Of a stretch of DNA of 64,000 nucleotides, positions 12,175 through 22,620 are shown piece after piece (position 1 is the first letter of the stretch; each line of letters opens with the position of its first letter). This DNA is from Atlantibacter subterraneus. GTDB lineage: Bacteria; Pseudomonadota; Gammaproteobacteria; Enterobacterales; Enterobacteriaceae. The notes under the pieces were generated by a model, which had not been told where the DNA came from, did no database searches, and saw only the letters and a list, made by a program, of their open reading frames with translations. Both the position numbers and the translations under genes were made by a program. The stretch covers positions 666,006-730,005 of the forward strand of contig NZ_VLPS01000003.1 of NCBI RefSeq assembly GCF_007570865.1, written 5' to 3'.

Positions 12175-14787
12175 ATGACTCAATTGCCACAAGCCAAATA
12201 CCGCCACGATTATCGTGCGCCGGATTATTTCATCAGCGACATCGATTTAACCTTTGAGCTGGATGCGCAAAAAACGCGCGTCACGGCGATTAGTCAGGTG
12301 AATCGCCCGCAGGCGTCGGATGCGCCGCTGCGCCTGGATGGCGAATCCTTAACGCTTATTTCTCTTGAGGTGAATGATGAGGCGTGGCCGCATTATCGCT
12401 TAGAAGATAATGCCCTGATTATTGAGCAACTGCCCGCCCGCTTTACCCTGAAAATCGTTAATGAAATCAGCCCGGCGGCGAACACCGCGCTGGAAGGGCT
12501 GTATCAGTCGGGTGAAGCGCTGTGTACCCAGTGTGAGGCGGAAGGCTTCCGGCACATTACCTGGTATCTGGATCGCCCGGACGTTCTGGCGCGCTTCACC
12601 ACCAAAATTATCGCTGATAAAACCAAATACCCCTATCTGCTTTCCAACGGCAACCGCATGGGCCAGGGCGAACTGGAAAACGGTCGTCACTGGGTCGAGT
12701 GGCATGATCCGTTCCCGAAACCGTGCTACCTGTTTGCACTAGTGGCGGGGGATTTCGACGTGTTGCGCGATACGTTCACGACCCGCTCCGGGCGTGAAGT
12801 GGCGCTGGAGCTGTATGTGGATCGCGGCAATGTCGATCGCGCGTCCTGGGCGATGACGTCGCTGAAGAACTCCATGAAGTGGGATGAAACGCGCTTCGGC
12901 CTGGAATATGACTTAGATATCTACATGATCGTCGCCGTTGATTTCTTCAACATGGGCGCGATGGAGAATAAAGGCCTCAATGTCTTTAACTCCAAATTCG
13001 TGCTGGCGCGTGCCGAAACCGCCACCGATAAAGATTATCTCAATATTGAACGCGTTATCGGTCATGAATATTTCCACAACTGGACCGGCAACCGCGTGAC
13101 CTGCCGCGACTGGTTCCAGCTCAGCCTGAAAGAGGGGCTGACGGTGTTCCGCGATCAGGAATTCAGTTCCGATTTGGGTTCCCGCGCGGTTAACCGCATC
13201 AATAATGTGCGCACCATGCGCGCCATGCAGTTTGCGGAAGATGCCAGCCCGATGGCGCACCCGATCCGTCCGGATAAAGTTATTGAGATGAATAACTTCT
13301 ATACCCTGACGGTGTATGAGAAAGGATCGGAAGTGATCCGCATGCTGCACACCCTGCTGGGCGAAGAGAACTTCCAGAAAGGGATGCAGCTCTATTTCGA
13401 GCGTCATGACGGCAGCGCGGCAACCTGCGATGACTTTGTGCAGGCGATGGAAGATGCGTCAAACGTTGATTTGTCCCATTTCCGCCGTTGGTACAGCCAG
13501 GCCGGTACGCCGGTGGTGAGCGTTCAGGACGACTACAACCCCGAAACCGAGCAATATACCCTGACCATCAGCCAGAGAACGCCGCCCACCGCAGAGCAAA
13601 CCGAAAAGCATCCGCTGCATATTCCGTTTGATATCGAACTGTACGATAACGAAGGCAAGGCGATCCCGCTGCAATACAACGGTCATCCGGTGCATCACGT
13701 ACTGAATCTTACCCAGGCCGAACAGACTTTCGTGTTTGATAACGTTTACTTCCAGCCGGTGCCGTCGCTGCTGCGTGAATTCTCCGCGCCGGTGAAACTG
13801 GAATATAAGTGGAGCGATCAGCAGCTCACGTTCCTGATGCGCCACGCCCGCAATGACTTCTCCCGCTGGGATGCAGCGCAGAGCCTGCTGGCGACCCATA
13901 TCAAACTGAACGTCGCCCGCCAGCAGCAGGGCCAGCCGCTGTCGCTGCCGCTGCACGTGGCGGATGCCTTCCGCGCCATCCTGCTGGATGCGCAGATCGA
14001 TCCGGCGCTGGCGGCAGAAATTCTTACTCTGCCATCGCAAAACGAGATTGCCGAGCTGTTTGATGTTATCGATCCGTTAGCGATTGCCGCCGTGCATGGC
14101 GCGTTAACCCGCACTCTGGCAACGGAGCTGGCTGACGAGTTTTTAGCGGTGTACAACGCCAACAAACTCGACGGTTACCGCATCGAACATGCCGATATCG
14201 GCAAACGTGCGCTGCGTAATACTTGCCTGCACTATCTGGCATTTGGCGATACGCAGCTGGCCGATAAACTGATCGCCGCTCAGTATCATCAGGCAGACAA
14301 TATGACCGACGCAATTGCTGCCCTGTCGGCAGCGGTGGTGGCACAGTTGCCGTGCCGTGAAGCGCTGCTGGCGGAGTATGACGAGAAATGGCATCAGGAC
14401 GGGCTGGTGATGGATAAGTGGCTGATGCTGCAGGCTATCAGCCCGGCGCAAGACGTCCTTGCTACGGTGCGCTCGTTGCTCAATCACCGCTCGTTCAGCA
14501 TGAGTAACCCGAACCGCATCCGCGCGCTGATTGGTGCGTTCGCTATGCATAACCCGCTGGCATTCCATGCGGCGGACGGCAGCGGCTATCAGTTTATGGT
14601 AGAAATGCTCACCGAGTTGAACAGCCGTAACCCGCAGGTAGCGTCACGCCTGATCGAACCGCTGATTCGCCTGAAGCGCTACGATGAAAATCGCCAGCAG
14701 CTGATGCGTGCGGCGCTTGAACAGCTTAAAGCGCTGCCCAATCTCTCCGGCGATTTGTTCGAGAAAATCACCAAGGCGCTTGCCTGA
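12175..14787 (+). CDS. pepN: Aminopeptidase N
   Basis: Cytosolic zinc aminopeptidase of the M1 family, the main broad-specificity aminopeptidase and a late ATP-independent protein degrader. With the start at MTQLPQAKYRHDY it has 870 residues, identical to E. coli. Key residues fall in the expected places: GAMEN exopeptidase motif near 261-265 and HEYFHNWTGN with zinc ligands His297 and His301 and catalytic Glu298. The C-terminal half is the helical domain of M1 enzymes. An in-frame ATG five codons upstream is less like the family start. Confidence 0.97.
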   Translation: MTQLPQAKYRHDYRAPDYFISDIDLTFELDAQKTRVTAISQVNRPQASDAPLRLDGESLTLISLEVNDEAWPHYRLEDNALIIEQLPARFTLKIVNEISPAANTALEGLYQSGEALCTQCEAEGFRHITWYLDRPDVLARFTTKIIADKTKYPYLLSNGNRMGQGELENGRHWVEWHDPFPKPCYLFALVAGDFDVLRDTFTTRSGREVALELYVDRGNVDRASWAMTSLKNSMKWDETRFGLEYDLDIYMIVAVDFFNMGAMENKGLNVFNSKFVLARAETATDKDYLNIERVIGHEYFHNWTGNRVTCRDWFQLSLKEGLTVFRDQEFSSDLGSRAVNRINNVRTMRAMQFAEDASPMAHPIRPDKVIEMNNFYTLTVYEKGSEVIRMLHTLLGEENFQKGMQLYFERHDGSAATCDDFVQAMEDASNVDLSHFRRWYSQAGTPVVSVQDDYNPETEQYTLTISQRTPPTAEQTEKHPLHIPFDIELYDNEGKAIPLQYNGHPVHHVLNLTQAEQTFVFDNVYFQPVPSLLREFSAPVKLEYKWSDQQLTFLMRHARNDFSRWDAAQSLLATHIKLNVARQQQGQPLSLPLHVADAFRAILLDAQIDPALAAEILTLPSQNEIAELFDVIDPLAIAAVHGALTRTLATELADEFLAVYNANKLDGYRIEHADIGKRALRNTCLHYLAFGDTQLADKLIAAQYHQADNMTDAIAALSAAVVAQLPCREALLAEYDEKWHQDGLVMDKWLMLQAISPAQDVLATVRSLLNHRSFSMSNPNRIRALIGAFAMHNPLAFHAADGSGYQFMVEMLTELNSRNPQVASRLIEPLIRLKRYDENRQQLMRAALEQLKALPNLSGDLFEKITKALA

Positions 14788-14791
14788 TAAC

Positions 14792-14822
14792 AAAACGCCC
14801 TTCCAGCTGGAAGGGCGTTTTT
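14792..14822. terminator. Bidirectional terminator between pepN and ssuE
   Basis: AAAACGCCCTTCCAG and CTGGAAGGGCGTTTT form an almost perfect palindrome followed by T residues. It fills the only 37 bp between the pepN and ssuE stop codons. Confidence 0.9.
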
Positions 14823-14824
14823 CG

Positions 14825-15400
14825 TTATGCCGACAGCGAGTTCTCTGGCCATTTTAACGCCAGGTGAGAGGTGTCGTGACGGTGTAACGCCTGCCAGAAC
14901 GTATCCAGCGCGTCGTCGAGACGATGCTGCAAATTCGCGCTAAACACCGGCTTATGTTGATAATCCAGCACCTGACTGTCATCGGCATAAACGCCGTGCA
15001 GGATCTCCTGCGCTTTCAGCGCGTTTAATACCGGTTTCAGGGCGTAATCCACCGCCAGCAGATGCGCTACGCTGCCGCCCGTTGCCAGCGGTAACACCAC
15101 TTTTTTCTCCAGCGCCCGTTCGGGCAATAAATCCAGCAGCGTTTTTAACGCGCCCGCAAAGGAGGCCTTATAAACCGGCGTCGCCACGATCAGCCCGTCC
15201 GCCTCCGCCAGCTGCGCACTAAAAGTTTTTAACGCCGGGCTGTCGAAGCGGGCATAGATAAGGTCTTCTGGCGCAAAATTTTGCAGATGCCAGTGATAGA
15301 CCTCCACATCCTGTGCGCTAAGCCGATCGCGGGCATATTCTAACAGCGCGCTGGAGCGGGAAGGAAAGCGAGGGCTACCGGCCAGGGTGATAATGCGCAT
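14825..15400 (-). CDS. ssuE: NADPH-dependent FMN reductase SsuE, without its operon partners
   Basis: Flavodoxin-like FMN reductase of 191 residues that supplies FMNH2 to the alkanesulfonate monooxygenase SsuD during sulfur starvation. Features seen are the N-terminal phosphate loop SPRFPSRSS, the [18 protein letters not shown] segment and the family motif [21 protein letters not shown]. The last 15 or so residues differ from E. coli. In E. coli it is the first gene of ssuEADCB, and ssuADCB lie between it and pepN. Here its stop codon is 37 bp from the pepN stop, so the transporter and monooxygenase genes are absent from this locus. Confidence 0.93.
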   Translation of the reverse strand: MRIITLAGSPRFPSRSSALLEYARDRLSAQDVEVYHWHLQNFAPEDLIYARFDSPALKTFSAQLAEADGLIVATPVYKASFAGALKTLLDLLPERALEKKVVLPLATGGSVAHLLAVDYALKPVLNALKAQEILHGVYADDSQVLDYQHKPVFSANLQHRLDDALDTFWQALHRHDTSHLALKWPENSLSA

Positions 15401-15536
15401 CACAGCTCCTTATAACCAATGGTTTTCAAGTTGATAACATTAATAACAATTGGCCCAGTGTCGCAGAGGTGATGCCCTGAGCTAACTGATTTTTCCGTCG
15501 GAGCAATGCCGAATTTCGCATAAATCACCTTAATGA

Positions 15537-15552
15537 GCGGAAACGGTTGCTT
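15537..15552 (+). promoter_or_regulatory. Candidate PurR operator of pyrD
   Basis: GCGGAAACGGTTGCTT matches 12 of 16 positions of the PurR palindrome ACGCAAACGTTTGCGT, including the central AAACG. It sits about 60 bp upstream of the expected pyrD transcription start; E. coli pyrD is PurR-repressed. Confidence 0.65.
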
Positions 15553-15591
15553 TATTGCCATAAGTCAATTCACTTTGTGAGCGCATTCACG

Positions 15592-15620
15592 GATAATAGC
15601 GCCCCGGTCTGCATACCGGG
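15592..15620 (+). promoter_or_regulatory. pyrD -10 region and leader hairpin (pyrimidine start-site switching)
   Basis: GATAATAGC reads as the -10 element. The start region after it is C-rich (GCGCCCCGG), and CCCGGT / ACCGGG forms a hairpin at the extreme 5' end of the transcript, ahead of AGGAG and the ATG. In E. coli pyrD, high CTP favours starting on a C and building such a hairpin, which blocks translation; low CTP favours a downstream G start. The layout here fits that mechanism, which is inferred. Confidence 0.6.
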
Positions 15621-15635
15621 AATCCAGGAGAGTTC

Positions 15636-16646
15636 ATGTACTACCCCTTCGTTCGTAAAGCCCTTTTCCAGCTCGATCCAGAGCGCGCTCATGAAATGAC
15701 ATTCCAGCAACTGCGCCGTATTACCGGCACGCCGTTTGAGCGCCTGGTGCGCCAGCGTGTACCGGAAAAACCGGTCTCCTGCATGGGATTGACGTTTAAA
15801 AACCCGTTGGGTCTGGCGGCAGGTCTGGATAAAAACGGCGAATGCATCGATGCGCTTGGCGCGATGGGTTTTGGATCGATCGAGATCGGCACCGTAACGC
15901 CGCGCCCGCAGCCGGGCAACGACAAGCCGAGGATCTTCCGGCTGGTAGAAGCCGAAGGGTTGATCAACCGTATGGGCTTCAACAATCTGGGCGTCGACAA
16001 CCTGGTTGAGAACGTCAAGAAAGCCCATTTTGACGGCGTGCTGGGGATTAATATCGGCAAAAATAAAGACACCCCGGTAGAGCAGGGGAAAGACGACTAC
16101 CTGATCTGTATGGATAAAGTGTATGCGTATGCCGGATATATCGCGATCAATATCTCCTCGCCGAATACCCCGGGTTTACGCTCGCTGCAATATGGCGAAG
16201 CGCTTGACGATCTTTTAAGCGCGATAAAAAATAAGCAACAAGAACTGCAAAAACAACATCATAAATATGTTCCTGTGGCGGTGAAGATCGCGCCGGATCT
16301 TTCGCTGGAAGAATTGATCCAGGTTGCCGACAGTTTAGTTCGCCATAATATTGATGGGGTTATCGCCACCAATACCACGCTCGACAGATCGCTGGTTGAA
16401 GGAATGAAACACAGCCAGGAAATGGGTGGGTTAAGCGGCCGGCCACTGCAATTAAAAAGTACCGAAATTATTCGCCTGTTATCTCAGGAATTAAATGGCC
16501 GGTTGCCAATTATTGGCGTCGGTGGGATTGATTCCCTGATGGCGGCGCGTGAGAAGATGGCGGCAGGCGCAACGCTGATTCAAATTTATTCCGGTTTTAT
16601 TTTTAAAGGCCCGCCGCTGATTAAAGAAATCGTAACCCATATCTAA
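15636..16646 (+). CDS. pyrD: Dihydroorotate dehydrogenase (quinone), class 2
   Basis: Inner-membrane-associated flavoenzyme that oxidises dihydroorotate to orotate with ubiquinone, in pyrimidine synthesis. The protein has 336 residues as in E. coli. An amphipathic N terminus ([19 protein letters not shown]) for membrane contact precedes the FMN-binding TIM barrel. Motifs include [19 protein letters not shown], the catalytic-serine region [15 protein letters not shown] and [13 protein letters not shown] lies five bases upstream of the ATG. Confidence 0.97.
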   Translation: MYYPFVRKALFQLDPERAHEMTFQQLRRITGTPFERLVRQRVPEKPVSCMGLTFKNPLGLAAGLDKNGECIDALGAMGFGSIEIGTVTPRPQPGNDKPRIFRLVEAEGLINRMGFNNLGVDNLVENVKKAHFDGVLGINIGKNKDTPVEQGKDDYLICMDKVYAYAGYIAINISSPNTPGLRSLQYGEALDDLLSAIKNKQQELQKQHHKYVPVAVKIAPDLSLEELIQVADSLVRHNIDGVIATNTTLDRSLVEGMKHSQEMGGLSGRPLQLKSTEIIRLLSQELNGRLPIIGVGGIDSLMAAREKMAAGATLIQIYSGFIFKGPPLIKEIVTHI

Positions 16647-16666
16647 GCTTTTTGACTTACAGACAA

Positions 16667-16690
16667 CCAGGGCTTTATTTTGAGCCCTGG
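16667..16690 (+). terminator. Terminator of pyrD
   Basis: Stem CCAGGGCT / AGCCCTGG with an 8-nt loop, followed by TTGTTTT, 20 bp after the pyrD stop codon. Confidence 0.88.
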
Positions 16691-16808
16691 TTGTTTTATA
16701 TTCGGGCGCAGTTGCTAATTTAGACATTTTAGTCTTTTCTTTATTAGGGTTATAAACGAAGCGGCAAAAAGGATGATATTTCGTCGCTGGCAGAGGTGGG
16801 GAAAAATG

Positions 16809-17351
16809 ATGCGCATTAAACCGGACGATAACTGGCATTGGTATTTTGACGACGAGCACGACAGAATGATGCTCGACCTGGCTAATGGCATGCTATTTCG
16901 TTCGCGCTTCGCCCGTAAAATGCTCACACCTGACGCCTTTGCTTCCAGCGGCTTTTGCGTGGATGACGCAGCGCTTTATTTCACCTTCGAAGAAAAATGC
17001 CGTGATTTGCAATTATCTAAAGATCAGCGGGCCGAACTGGTATTGAATGCGCTGGTAGCGATTCGCTTCCTGAAACCGCAGATGCCGAAAAGCTGGCATT
17101 TTCTTTCTCATGACGATTACTGGCAACCCGTGTGCGGCGACCCTGCCTGCGTCTATTTAAGCGATACCCAGGAGAGCGTGAGCCTGCTGGTGGTGGAGCC
17201 GGGCGACAACGCGGCGCTTTGCCTGCTGGCGCAACCGGGATTAACCCTGGCGGGACGCACCATGCAGTTGGGCGATGCGATTAAAATCATGAACGACCGG
17301 CTAAGACCGCAGTTAATTACCGAAAGCCTTAGCCTCGATCAGGCCGTTTAG
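16809..17351 (+). CDS. zapC: Cell division protein ZapC
   Basis: Cytosolic FtsZ-binding protein that bundles FtsZ protofilaments and stabilises the Z ring early in division. It has 180 residues from [14 protein letters not shown], the E. coli length and start. The N terminus ([21 protein letters not shown] region) and PKSWHF are the strongly conserved parts. Two ATG codons are adjacent here; the second begins the conserved protein. Its stop codon overlaps that of convergent ycbX. Confidence 0.93.
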   Translation: MRIKPDDNWHWYFDDEHDRMMLDLANGMLFRSRFARKMLTPDAFASSGFCVDDAALYFTFEEKCRDLQLSKDQRAELVLNALVAIRFLKPQMPKSWHFLSHDDYWQPVCGDPACVYLSDTQESVSLLVVEPGDNAALCLLAQPGLTLAGRTMQLGDAIKIMNDRLRPQLITESLSLDQAV

Positions 17352-18460
17352 TTTTCCAGCGTAACGGCCCCTACCGGAATACAGCTGCAGCACAGAATGG
17401 TGCCATCATCGCCGACGGCGCTCTGTTTTAACGCTTTTACTTCCCCGTCAACTAACCGAATCCGACAGCTTCCACAGATGCCAGCCCGGCACGAATAGGG
17501 GACGCGGATGCCCTGTTGCTCAAGCTGTTCCAGCAGGATTTGCTGGTTATTGCCTTTAAAGGTCGTTCCCTGCCAGGTAATGGCTACGGCGCTTTGTGGC
17601 GCGGTTTCCACTTCAATCGCTTCCACAACCTCTCCCGGACCGTAAAGCCGCGCCGGTTTAATTTTCAGGATTTCCACTTCATCGCCCACGTGAATAATAC
17701 CGCTCTCCCGGGCGATCAGGTTCTGGCCGAAATCCACGTCTCCGCTATCGTCCTGGGCGGTGCGGAACGATTGTAACGTCGCCAGCGGTTCCCCTGAAGG
17801 ATGCTTCATGCCGCGTTCCGGGCTAACGGTGGTAAAAATGCAGCGGCTACAGGGTTTCGCGAGGTCAAAGGTCACGCCGCCGATGCGAATCACCTCCCAG
17901 GTATCTTCCTCCCAGGCCTGAGCGCCAGCCACCACGATATTCGGCCTGAACTGGGTCATTTTGACGCTGGCGGGGCAGCGCTGCTGCAAATCGCGCAGCG
18001 AGGCTTCATTGGCCAGTAAAAACGGATAACCATCCGCGAAAGAGAGCGGCACCGCCTCATGGCGCTTCACCCGGCGAGTCAGTTCAGGCCCCACCCAGCG
18101 CAGCTGTACATCGCGGGAGAAAAATCCGCTCAGCCACTGGTTAATCGCCGGTGGGGCGACCAGCGCCGTGAAGTGATTACCCCATACTTCTGTCGGTTCG
18201 GCGGCGGCGGCAAAGTCGCTGTAACGCACCATTGCGCTACTGCCGTCCGGCGCGCGCAGATGCAAACCATCATGCATAATTGCCGGCGTAAACAGCACCA
18301 TTTGCGGATGCTGGCGCGCGGTAATAAAGGTGCCGTCAGTTTCTGTCACCATGAAAATGCGATCGAACGCCAGTCCGCTTAAACTTACCTGTGCATGAGA
18401 GAGTTGAATGCCGCGCATGGATTTAACCGGATGAACTGCAAGACGAGATAAAAAGACCAC
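17348..18460 (-). CDS. ycbX: MOSC-domain and 2Fe-2S protein YcbX
   Basis: Molybdenum-cofactor protein that reduces N-hydroxylated bases such as 6-hydroxylaminopurine, working with CysJ in E. coli. It has 370 residues: an N-terminal MOSC_N beta-barrel (about 1-115), the MOSC domain with the conserved CSRC ([10 protein letters not shown]), and a C-terminal plant-type ferredoxin domain with CRAGICGSC and a later CCSC that bind a 2Fe-2S cluster. It converges with zapC with overlapping ends. Confidence 0.93.
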   Translation of the reverse strand: MVFLSRLAVHPVKSMRGIQLSHAQVSLSGLAFDRIFMVTETDGTFITARQHPQMVLFTPAIMHDGLHLRAPDGSSAMVRYSDFAAAAEPTEVWGNHFTALVAPPAINQWLSGFFSRDVQLRWVGPELTRRVKRHEAVPLSFADGYPFLLANEASLRDLQQRCPASVKMTQFRPNIVVAGAQAWEEDTWEVIRIGGVTFDLAKPCSRCIFTTVSPERGMKHPSGEPLATLQSFRTAQDDSGDVDFGQNLIARESGIIHVGDEVEILKIKPARLYGPGEVVEAIEVETAPQSAVAITWQGTTFKGNNQQILLEQLEQQGIRVPYSCRAGICGSCRIRLVDGEVKALKQSAVGDDGTILCCSCIPVGAVTLEN

Positions 18461-18572
18461 TGCGCACTCCCTGGAAAGTCATAGAAGATGAAGAAATAGA
18501 AGGGCAACTTTATGACATGCGGGGCGGATTGGCTATAATGCGCAACAATTTTCTTAAGTGATAAGTGACGAT

Positions 18573-20690
18573 ATGAATGCTTTATTTGCCAGTACGGCGC
18601 GCGGCCTTGAAGAACTGTTAAAAACCGAACTGGAAAACCTGGGAGCGCAAAACGCGCAGGTTGTTCAGGGCGGCGTGCATTTTGAAGGTGACGCGCATCT
18701 GCTCTATTCGAGCCTGATGTGGAGCCGCCTGGCATCGCGCATTCTGCTGCCGCTGAGCGAGTGCAAAGTCTACAGCGATCTTGATTTGTACCTCGGCGTG
18801 CAGGCGATCGACTGGACCGCGATGTTCGCGCCGGGGGCGACCTTCGCCGTTCATTTCAGTGGATTAAACGACTCCATTCGCAACAGCCAGTACGGCGCGC
18901 TGAAAGTTAAAGACGCGATTGTCGACGCCTTTACCCGTAAAAACCTGCCGCGCCCCAATGTTGATAAAGATCAGCCGGACCTGCGCATCAACGTCTGGCT
19001 GAATAAAGAAACCGCCAGCATTGCGCTCGATCTCAGCGGCGATGGCCTGCACCAGCGTGGCTACCGCGACGCTACCGGCCAGGCCCCGATCAAAGAGACC
19101 CTGGCGGCGGCGATCGTTCAGCGCTCCGGCTGGCAGCCGGGCACCCCGCTTATCGATCCGATGTGCGGCTCCGGCACGCTGCTGATTGAAGCCGCGATGA
19201 TTGCGACCGATCGCGCGCCGGGCCTGCACCGTACCCGCTGGGGCTTTACCGGCTGGGCGAAGCATGATGACGAAATTTGGAAAAGCGTGAAAACGGATGC
19301 TCAGGTGCGGGCGCGCCGGGGGTTAAGCGAGTACGAATCGCGTTTTTACGGCTCTGATAATGACTCGCGCGTCATTGAGCGGGCACGCAGCAACGCCCGT
19401 CGTGCCGGCCTGTCCGACATTATCTCTTTTAGCGTCAGCGACGTGGCGCAACTGACCAACCCGCTGCCGAAAGGGCCGCTCGGCACCGTCATCAGCAACC
19501 CGCCTTATGGTGAGCGTCTGGAAAGTGAACCCGCGCTGATTGCCCTGCACAGCCTGCTGGGCCGTGCCATGAAGCAGCAGTTTGGCGGCTGGAATCTGTC
19601 GCTGTTCAGCGCCTCGCCTGAACTGTTGAGCTGCCTGCAACTGCGCGCCGACCGCCAGTTCAAAGCTAAGAATGGCCCGCTGGACTGCGTGCAGAAAAAT
19701 TACCACCTGGCCGCCGGTGGCAGCGAAGGTGGGCAAGGACGTATCGCGGAAGACTATGCCAACCGCTTGCGCAAGAATCTTAAAAAACTGGACAAGTGGG
19801 CAAAACAGGAAGGGATTGAATGCTATCGCCTCTATGATGCTGACCTGCCGGACTATAACGTGGCGGTAGATCGCTACGCCGACTGGGTGGTGATTCAGGA
19901 GTACGCGCCGCCGAAAACCGTGGATGCCAATAAAGCGCGCCAGCGTCTGTTTGACGTGATCGCCGCGACAATTCAGGTGCTGGAAATTGCTCCGAATAAG
20001 CTGGTACTGAAAACCCGCGAGCGTCAGAAAGGCACCAGCCAGTATCAAAAAGTCGCCCAGAAAGAAGAGTTCATGGAAGTACGTGAATACAATGCGCGCT
20101 TCTGGGTCAACCTGACCGATTACCTGGATACCGGCCTGTTCCTCGATCACCGTATCGCGCGCCGTATGCTGGGCCAGATGAGCAAAGATAAAGACTTCCT
20201 CAACCTGTTCGCCTACACCGGCAGCGCCAGCGTCCATGCCGGGCTGGGCGGGGCGAAAAGCACCACCACGGTGGATATGTCGCGTACCTATCTCGAATGG
20301 GCCGAGCGCAACCTGCGCCTCAATGGCCTTACCGGGCGCAATCATCGCCTGATCCAGGCAGACTGCCTGGGCTGGCTGGCGGAGTCGACGGAACGCTTTG
20401 ACGTGATCTTTATCGATCCGCCGACGTTCTCCAACTCAAAACGCATGGAGGCCTCGTTTGACGTTCAGCGCGATCATCTGGCGTTAATGAAGGATCTTAA
20501 GCGCCTGTTGAAGCCGGGCGGCACCATTATGTTCTCCAACAACAAACGCGGCTTCAAAATGGATCTGCCGGGCCTGGCGGAACTGGGCCTCAAGGCGCAG
20601 GAAATTACCGAGAAAACGCTGTCGCAAGATTTTGCCCGTAATCGCCAGATCCATAACTGCTGGCTGGTTACTCACGAGACCGGGAAATAA
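18573..20690 (+). CDS. rlmL: Bifunctional 23S rRNA methyltransferase RlmKL
   Basis: Fused enzyme making m2G2445 (RlmL half) and m7G2069 (RlmK half) in 23S rRNA. It has 705 residues from [25 protein letters not shown]-binding domain lies at about 45-155, then an RlmL methyltransferase with [14 protein letters not shown] and NPPYGERL, then the RlmK methyltransferase with [13 protein letters not shown] and [11 protein letters not shown]. Both catalytic halves look intact. It is followed after six bases by uup, suggesting co-transcription. Confidence 0.96.
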   Translation: MNALFASTARGLEELLKTELENLGAQNAQVVQGGVHFEGDAHLLYSSLMWSRLASRILLPLSECKVYSDLDLYLGVQAIDWTAMFAPGATFAVHFSGLNDSIRNSQYGALKVKDAIVDAFTRKNLPRPNVDKDQPDLRINVWLNKETASIALDLSGDGLHQRGYRDATGQAPIKETLAAAIVQRSGWQPGTPLIDPMCGSGTLLIEAAMIATDRAPGLHRTRWGFTGWAKHDDEIWKSVKTDAQVRARRGLSEYESRFYGSDNDSRVIERARSNARRAGLSDIISFSVSDVAQLTNPLPKGPLGTVISNPPYGERLESEPALIALHSLLGRAMKQQFGGWNLSLFSASPELLSCLQLRADRQFKAKNGPLDCVQKNYHLAAGGSEGGQGRIAEDYANRLRKNLKKLDKWAKQEGIECYRLYDADLPDYNVAVDRYADWVVIQEYAPPKTVDANKARQRLFDVIAATIQVLEIAPNKLVLKTRERQKGTSQYQKVAQKEEFMEVREYNARFWVNLTDYLDTGLFLDHRIARRMLGQMSKDKDFLNLFAYTGSASVHAGLGGAKSTTTVDMSRTYLEWAERNLRLNGLTGRNHRLIQADCLGWLAESTERFDVIFIDPPTFSNSKRMEASFDVQRDHLALMKDLKRLLKPGGTIMFSNNKRGFKMDLPGLAELGLKAQEITEKTLSQDFARNRQIHNCWLVTHETGK

Positions 20691-20696
20691 TTATTT

Positions 20697-22604
20697 ATGT
20701 CATTGATCAGTATGCATGGCGCGTGGCTCTCCTACAGCGACGCACCGCTTCTTGATAACGCCGAACTGCATATCGAAGACAACGAACGGGTTTGTCTGGT
20801 TGGGCGTAACGGGGCCGGTAAATCGACCCTGATGAAGATCCTCAATCGTGAAGTCGGTCTGGACGACGGACGGCTGATTTTCGAGCAGGATTTAGTGGTA
20901 TCGCGTCTGCAACAGGATCCGCCGCGCAACGTTACCGGCAGCGTGTACGATTTTGTCGCCGAAGGCATCGAAGAGCAGGCGGAATACCTCAAGCGCTACC
21001 ACGATGTTTCCCATCTGGTGATGGAGGATCCGAGCGATAAAAACCTGGCCGAACTGGCGCGGGTGCAGGAGATGCTCGATCACCACGGCTTGTGGCAACT
21101 GGAAAACCGCATTAACGAAGTACTGATGCAGCTTGGCCTGAATGCGGATATGGAGCTGGCGGCGCTGTCCGGCGGCTGGTTGCGTAAAGCCGCGCTGGGC
21201 CGCGCGCTGGTCAGCGGGCCGCGCGTGCTGCTGCTCGACGAGCCCACTAACCACCTGGATATTGAAACCATCGACTGGCTGGAAGGGTTTTTAAAATCCT
21301 TCCAGGGCTGCATTATTTTTATCTCCCACGACCGTTCCTTTATTCGCAATATGGCGACGCGGATTGTCGATCTCGATCGCGGCAAGCTGGTTTCCTATCC
21401 GGGGGATTACGACACATACCTGCTGGAGAAAGAAGAAGCGCTGCGCGTTGAAGAGCTGCAAAACGCCGAATTTGATAAGAAACTGGCGCAGGAAGAAGTC
21501 TGGATCCGCCAGGGCATTAAAGCGCGACGCACCCGTAATGAAGGCCGCGTGCGGGCGTTAAAAAGCCTGCGCCGCGAACGCAGCGAGCGCCGCGAAGTGA
21601 TGGGCAGCGCCAAAATGCAGGTGGAAGAAGCCTCCCGCTCCGGCAAAATTGTCTTTGAGCTTGAGGACGTGAATTACGGCATCAAGGGCAAAACCCTGGT
21701 GCGTAACTTCAGCGCTCAGGTACAGCGCGGCGATAAAATCGCGCTGGTAGGGCCGAATGGCTGCGGCAAAACCACGCTGCTGAAACTGATGCTCGGTCAG
21801 CTTAATGCCGACAGCGGTCGCGTTCACGTGGGCACCAAACTGGAAATCGCCTATTTCGACCAGCACCGCGCCGAGCTGGACCCGGAGCGCACCGTGATGG
21901 ATAACCTCGCAGAAGGCAAACAGGAAGTCATGGTCAACGGCAAGCCGCGCCATGTGCTGGGTTATCTGCAGGACTTTTTATTCCATCCGAAACGCGCCAT
22001 GACGCCGGTGCGCGCGCTGTCGGGCGGAGAACGTAACCGCCTGCTGCTGGCACGTCTGTTTCTTAAACCCAGCAACCTGTTGATCCTCGACGAACCGACC
22101 AACGATCTGGATGTCGAAACCCTGGAATTGCTGGAAGAGCTGATCGACAGCTATCAGGGCACCGTGCTGCTGGTGAGCCACGACCGTGAATTTGTCGATA
22201 ACACCGTGACGGAATGCTGGATTTTCGAAGGCGAAGGACGCATTGGCCAGTATGTTGGCGGCTATCACGATGCGCGGGGGCAGCAGGCATCCTCTGCGCT
22301 CGCCCGTGCGCCGGTTGTCAAAAAAGAACCCGACGTTGCGGTTGCTAAAGCAGAGACTGTCAAACGAGCCAGCGGCAAACTAAGCTATAACATGCAGCGC
22401 GAGCTGGAGCAGATGCCGCAGCGCATGGAAGAGCTGGAAGCCGCGCTGGAAACCCTGCAGTCGCAGGTCAGCGATGCATCCTTCTTTAACCAACCTCATG
22501 ACGTCACGCAAAGCGTACTGGAAAAACTGGCTAGCGCAGAGCAGGAGCTTGAGGCGGCTTTCGAACGTTGGGAATACCTTGAGTCGTTAAAAAACGGTGG
22601 ATAG
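20697..22604 (+). CDS. uup: ABC-F ATPase Uup
   Basis: Cytosolic ABC-F protein without membrane domains, 635 residues, associated with the ribosome in E. coli and named for its effect on precise excision of transposons. It contains two ABC cassettes. Cassette 1 has Walker A GRNGAGKST, signature LSGGWLRKAALG and LLLDEPTNHLDIE. Cassette 2 has GPNGCGKTT, LSGGERNRLLLA and LILDEPTNDLDVE. A charged linker lies between them, and a C-terminal coiled-coil DNA-binding domain covers about 545-635. Confidence 0.96.
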   Translation: MSLISMHGAWLSYSDAPLLDNAELHIEDNERVCLVGRNGAGKSTLMKILNREVGLDDGRLIFEQDLVVSRLQQDPPRNVTGSVYDFVAEGIEEQAEYLKRYHDVSHLVMEDPSDKNLAELARVQEMLDHHGLWQLENRINEVLMQLGLNADMELAALSGGWLRKAALGRALVSGPRVLLLDEPTNHLDIETIDWLEGFLKSFQGCIIFISHDRSFIRNMATRIVDLDRGKLVSYPGDYDTYLLEKEEALRVEELQNAEFDKKLAQEEVWIRQGIKARRTRNEGRVRALKSLRRERSERREVMGSAKMQVEEASRSGKIVFELEDVNYGIKGKTLVRNFSAQVQRGDKIALVGPNGCGKTTLLKLMLGQLNADSGRVHVGTKLEIAYFDQHRAELDPERTVMDNLAEGKQEVMVNGKPRHVLGYLQDFLFHPKRAMTPVRALSGGERNRLLLARLFLKPSNLLILDEPTNDLDVETLELLEELIDSYQGTVLLVSHDREFVDNTVTECWIFEGEGRIGQYVGGYHDARGQQASSALARAPVVKKEPDVAVAKAETVKRASGKLSYNMQRELEQMPQRMEELEAALETLQSQVSDASFFNQPHDVTQSVLEKLASAEQELEAAFERWEYLESLKNGG

Positions 22605-22620
22605 CCAAAGGGAGGGCGGC

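Noticed and set aside
19323..20345. 340-codon open frame on the minus strand
   Set aside because: Antisense shadow of rlmL; no ribosome site or recognisable domain.
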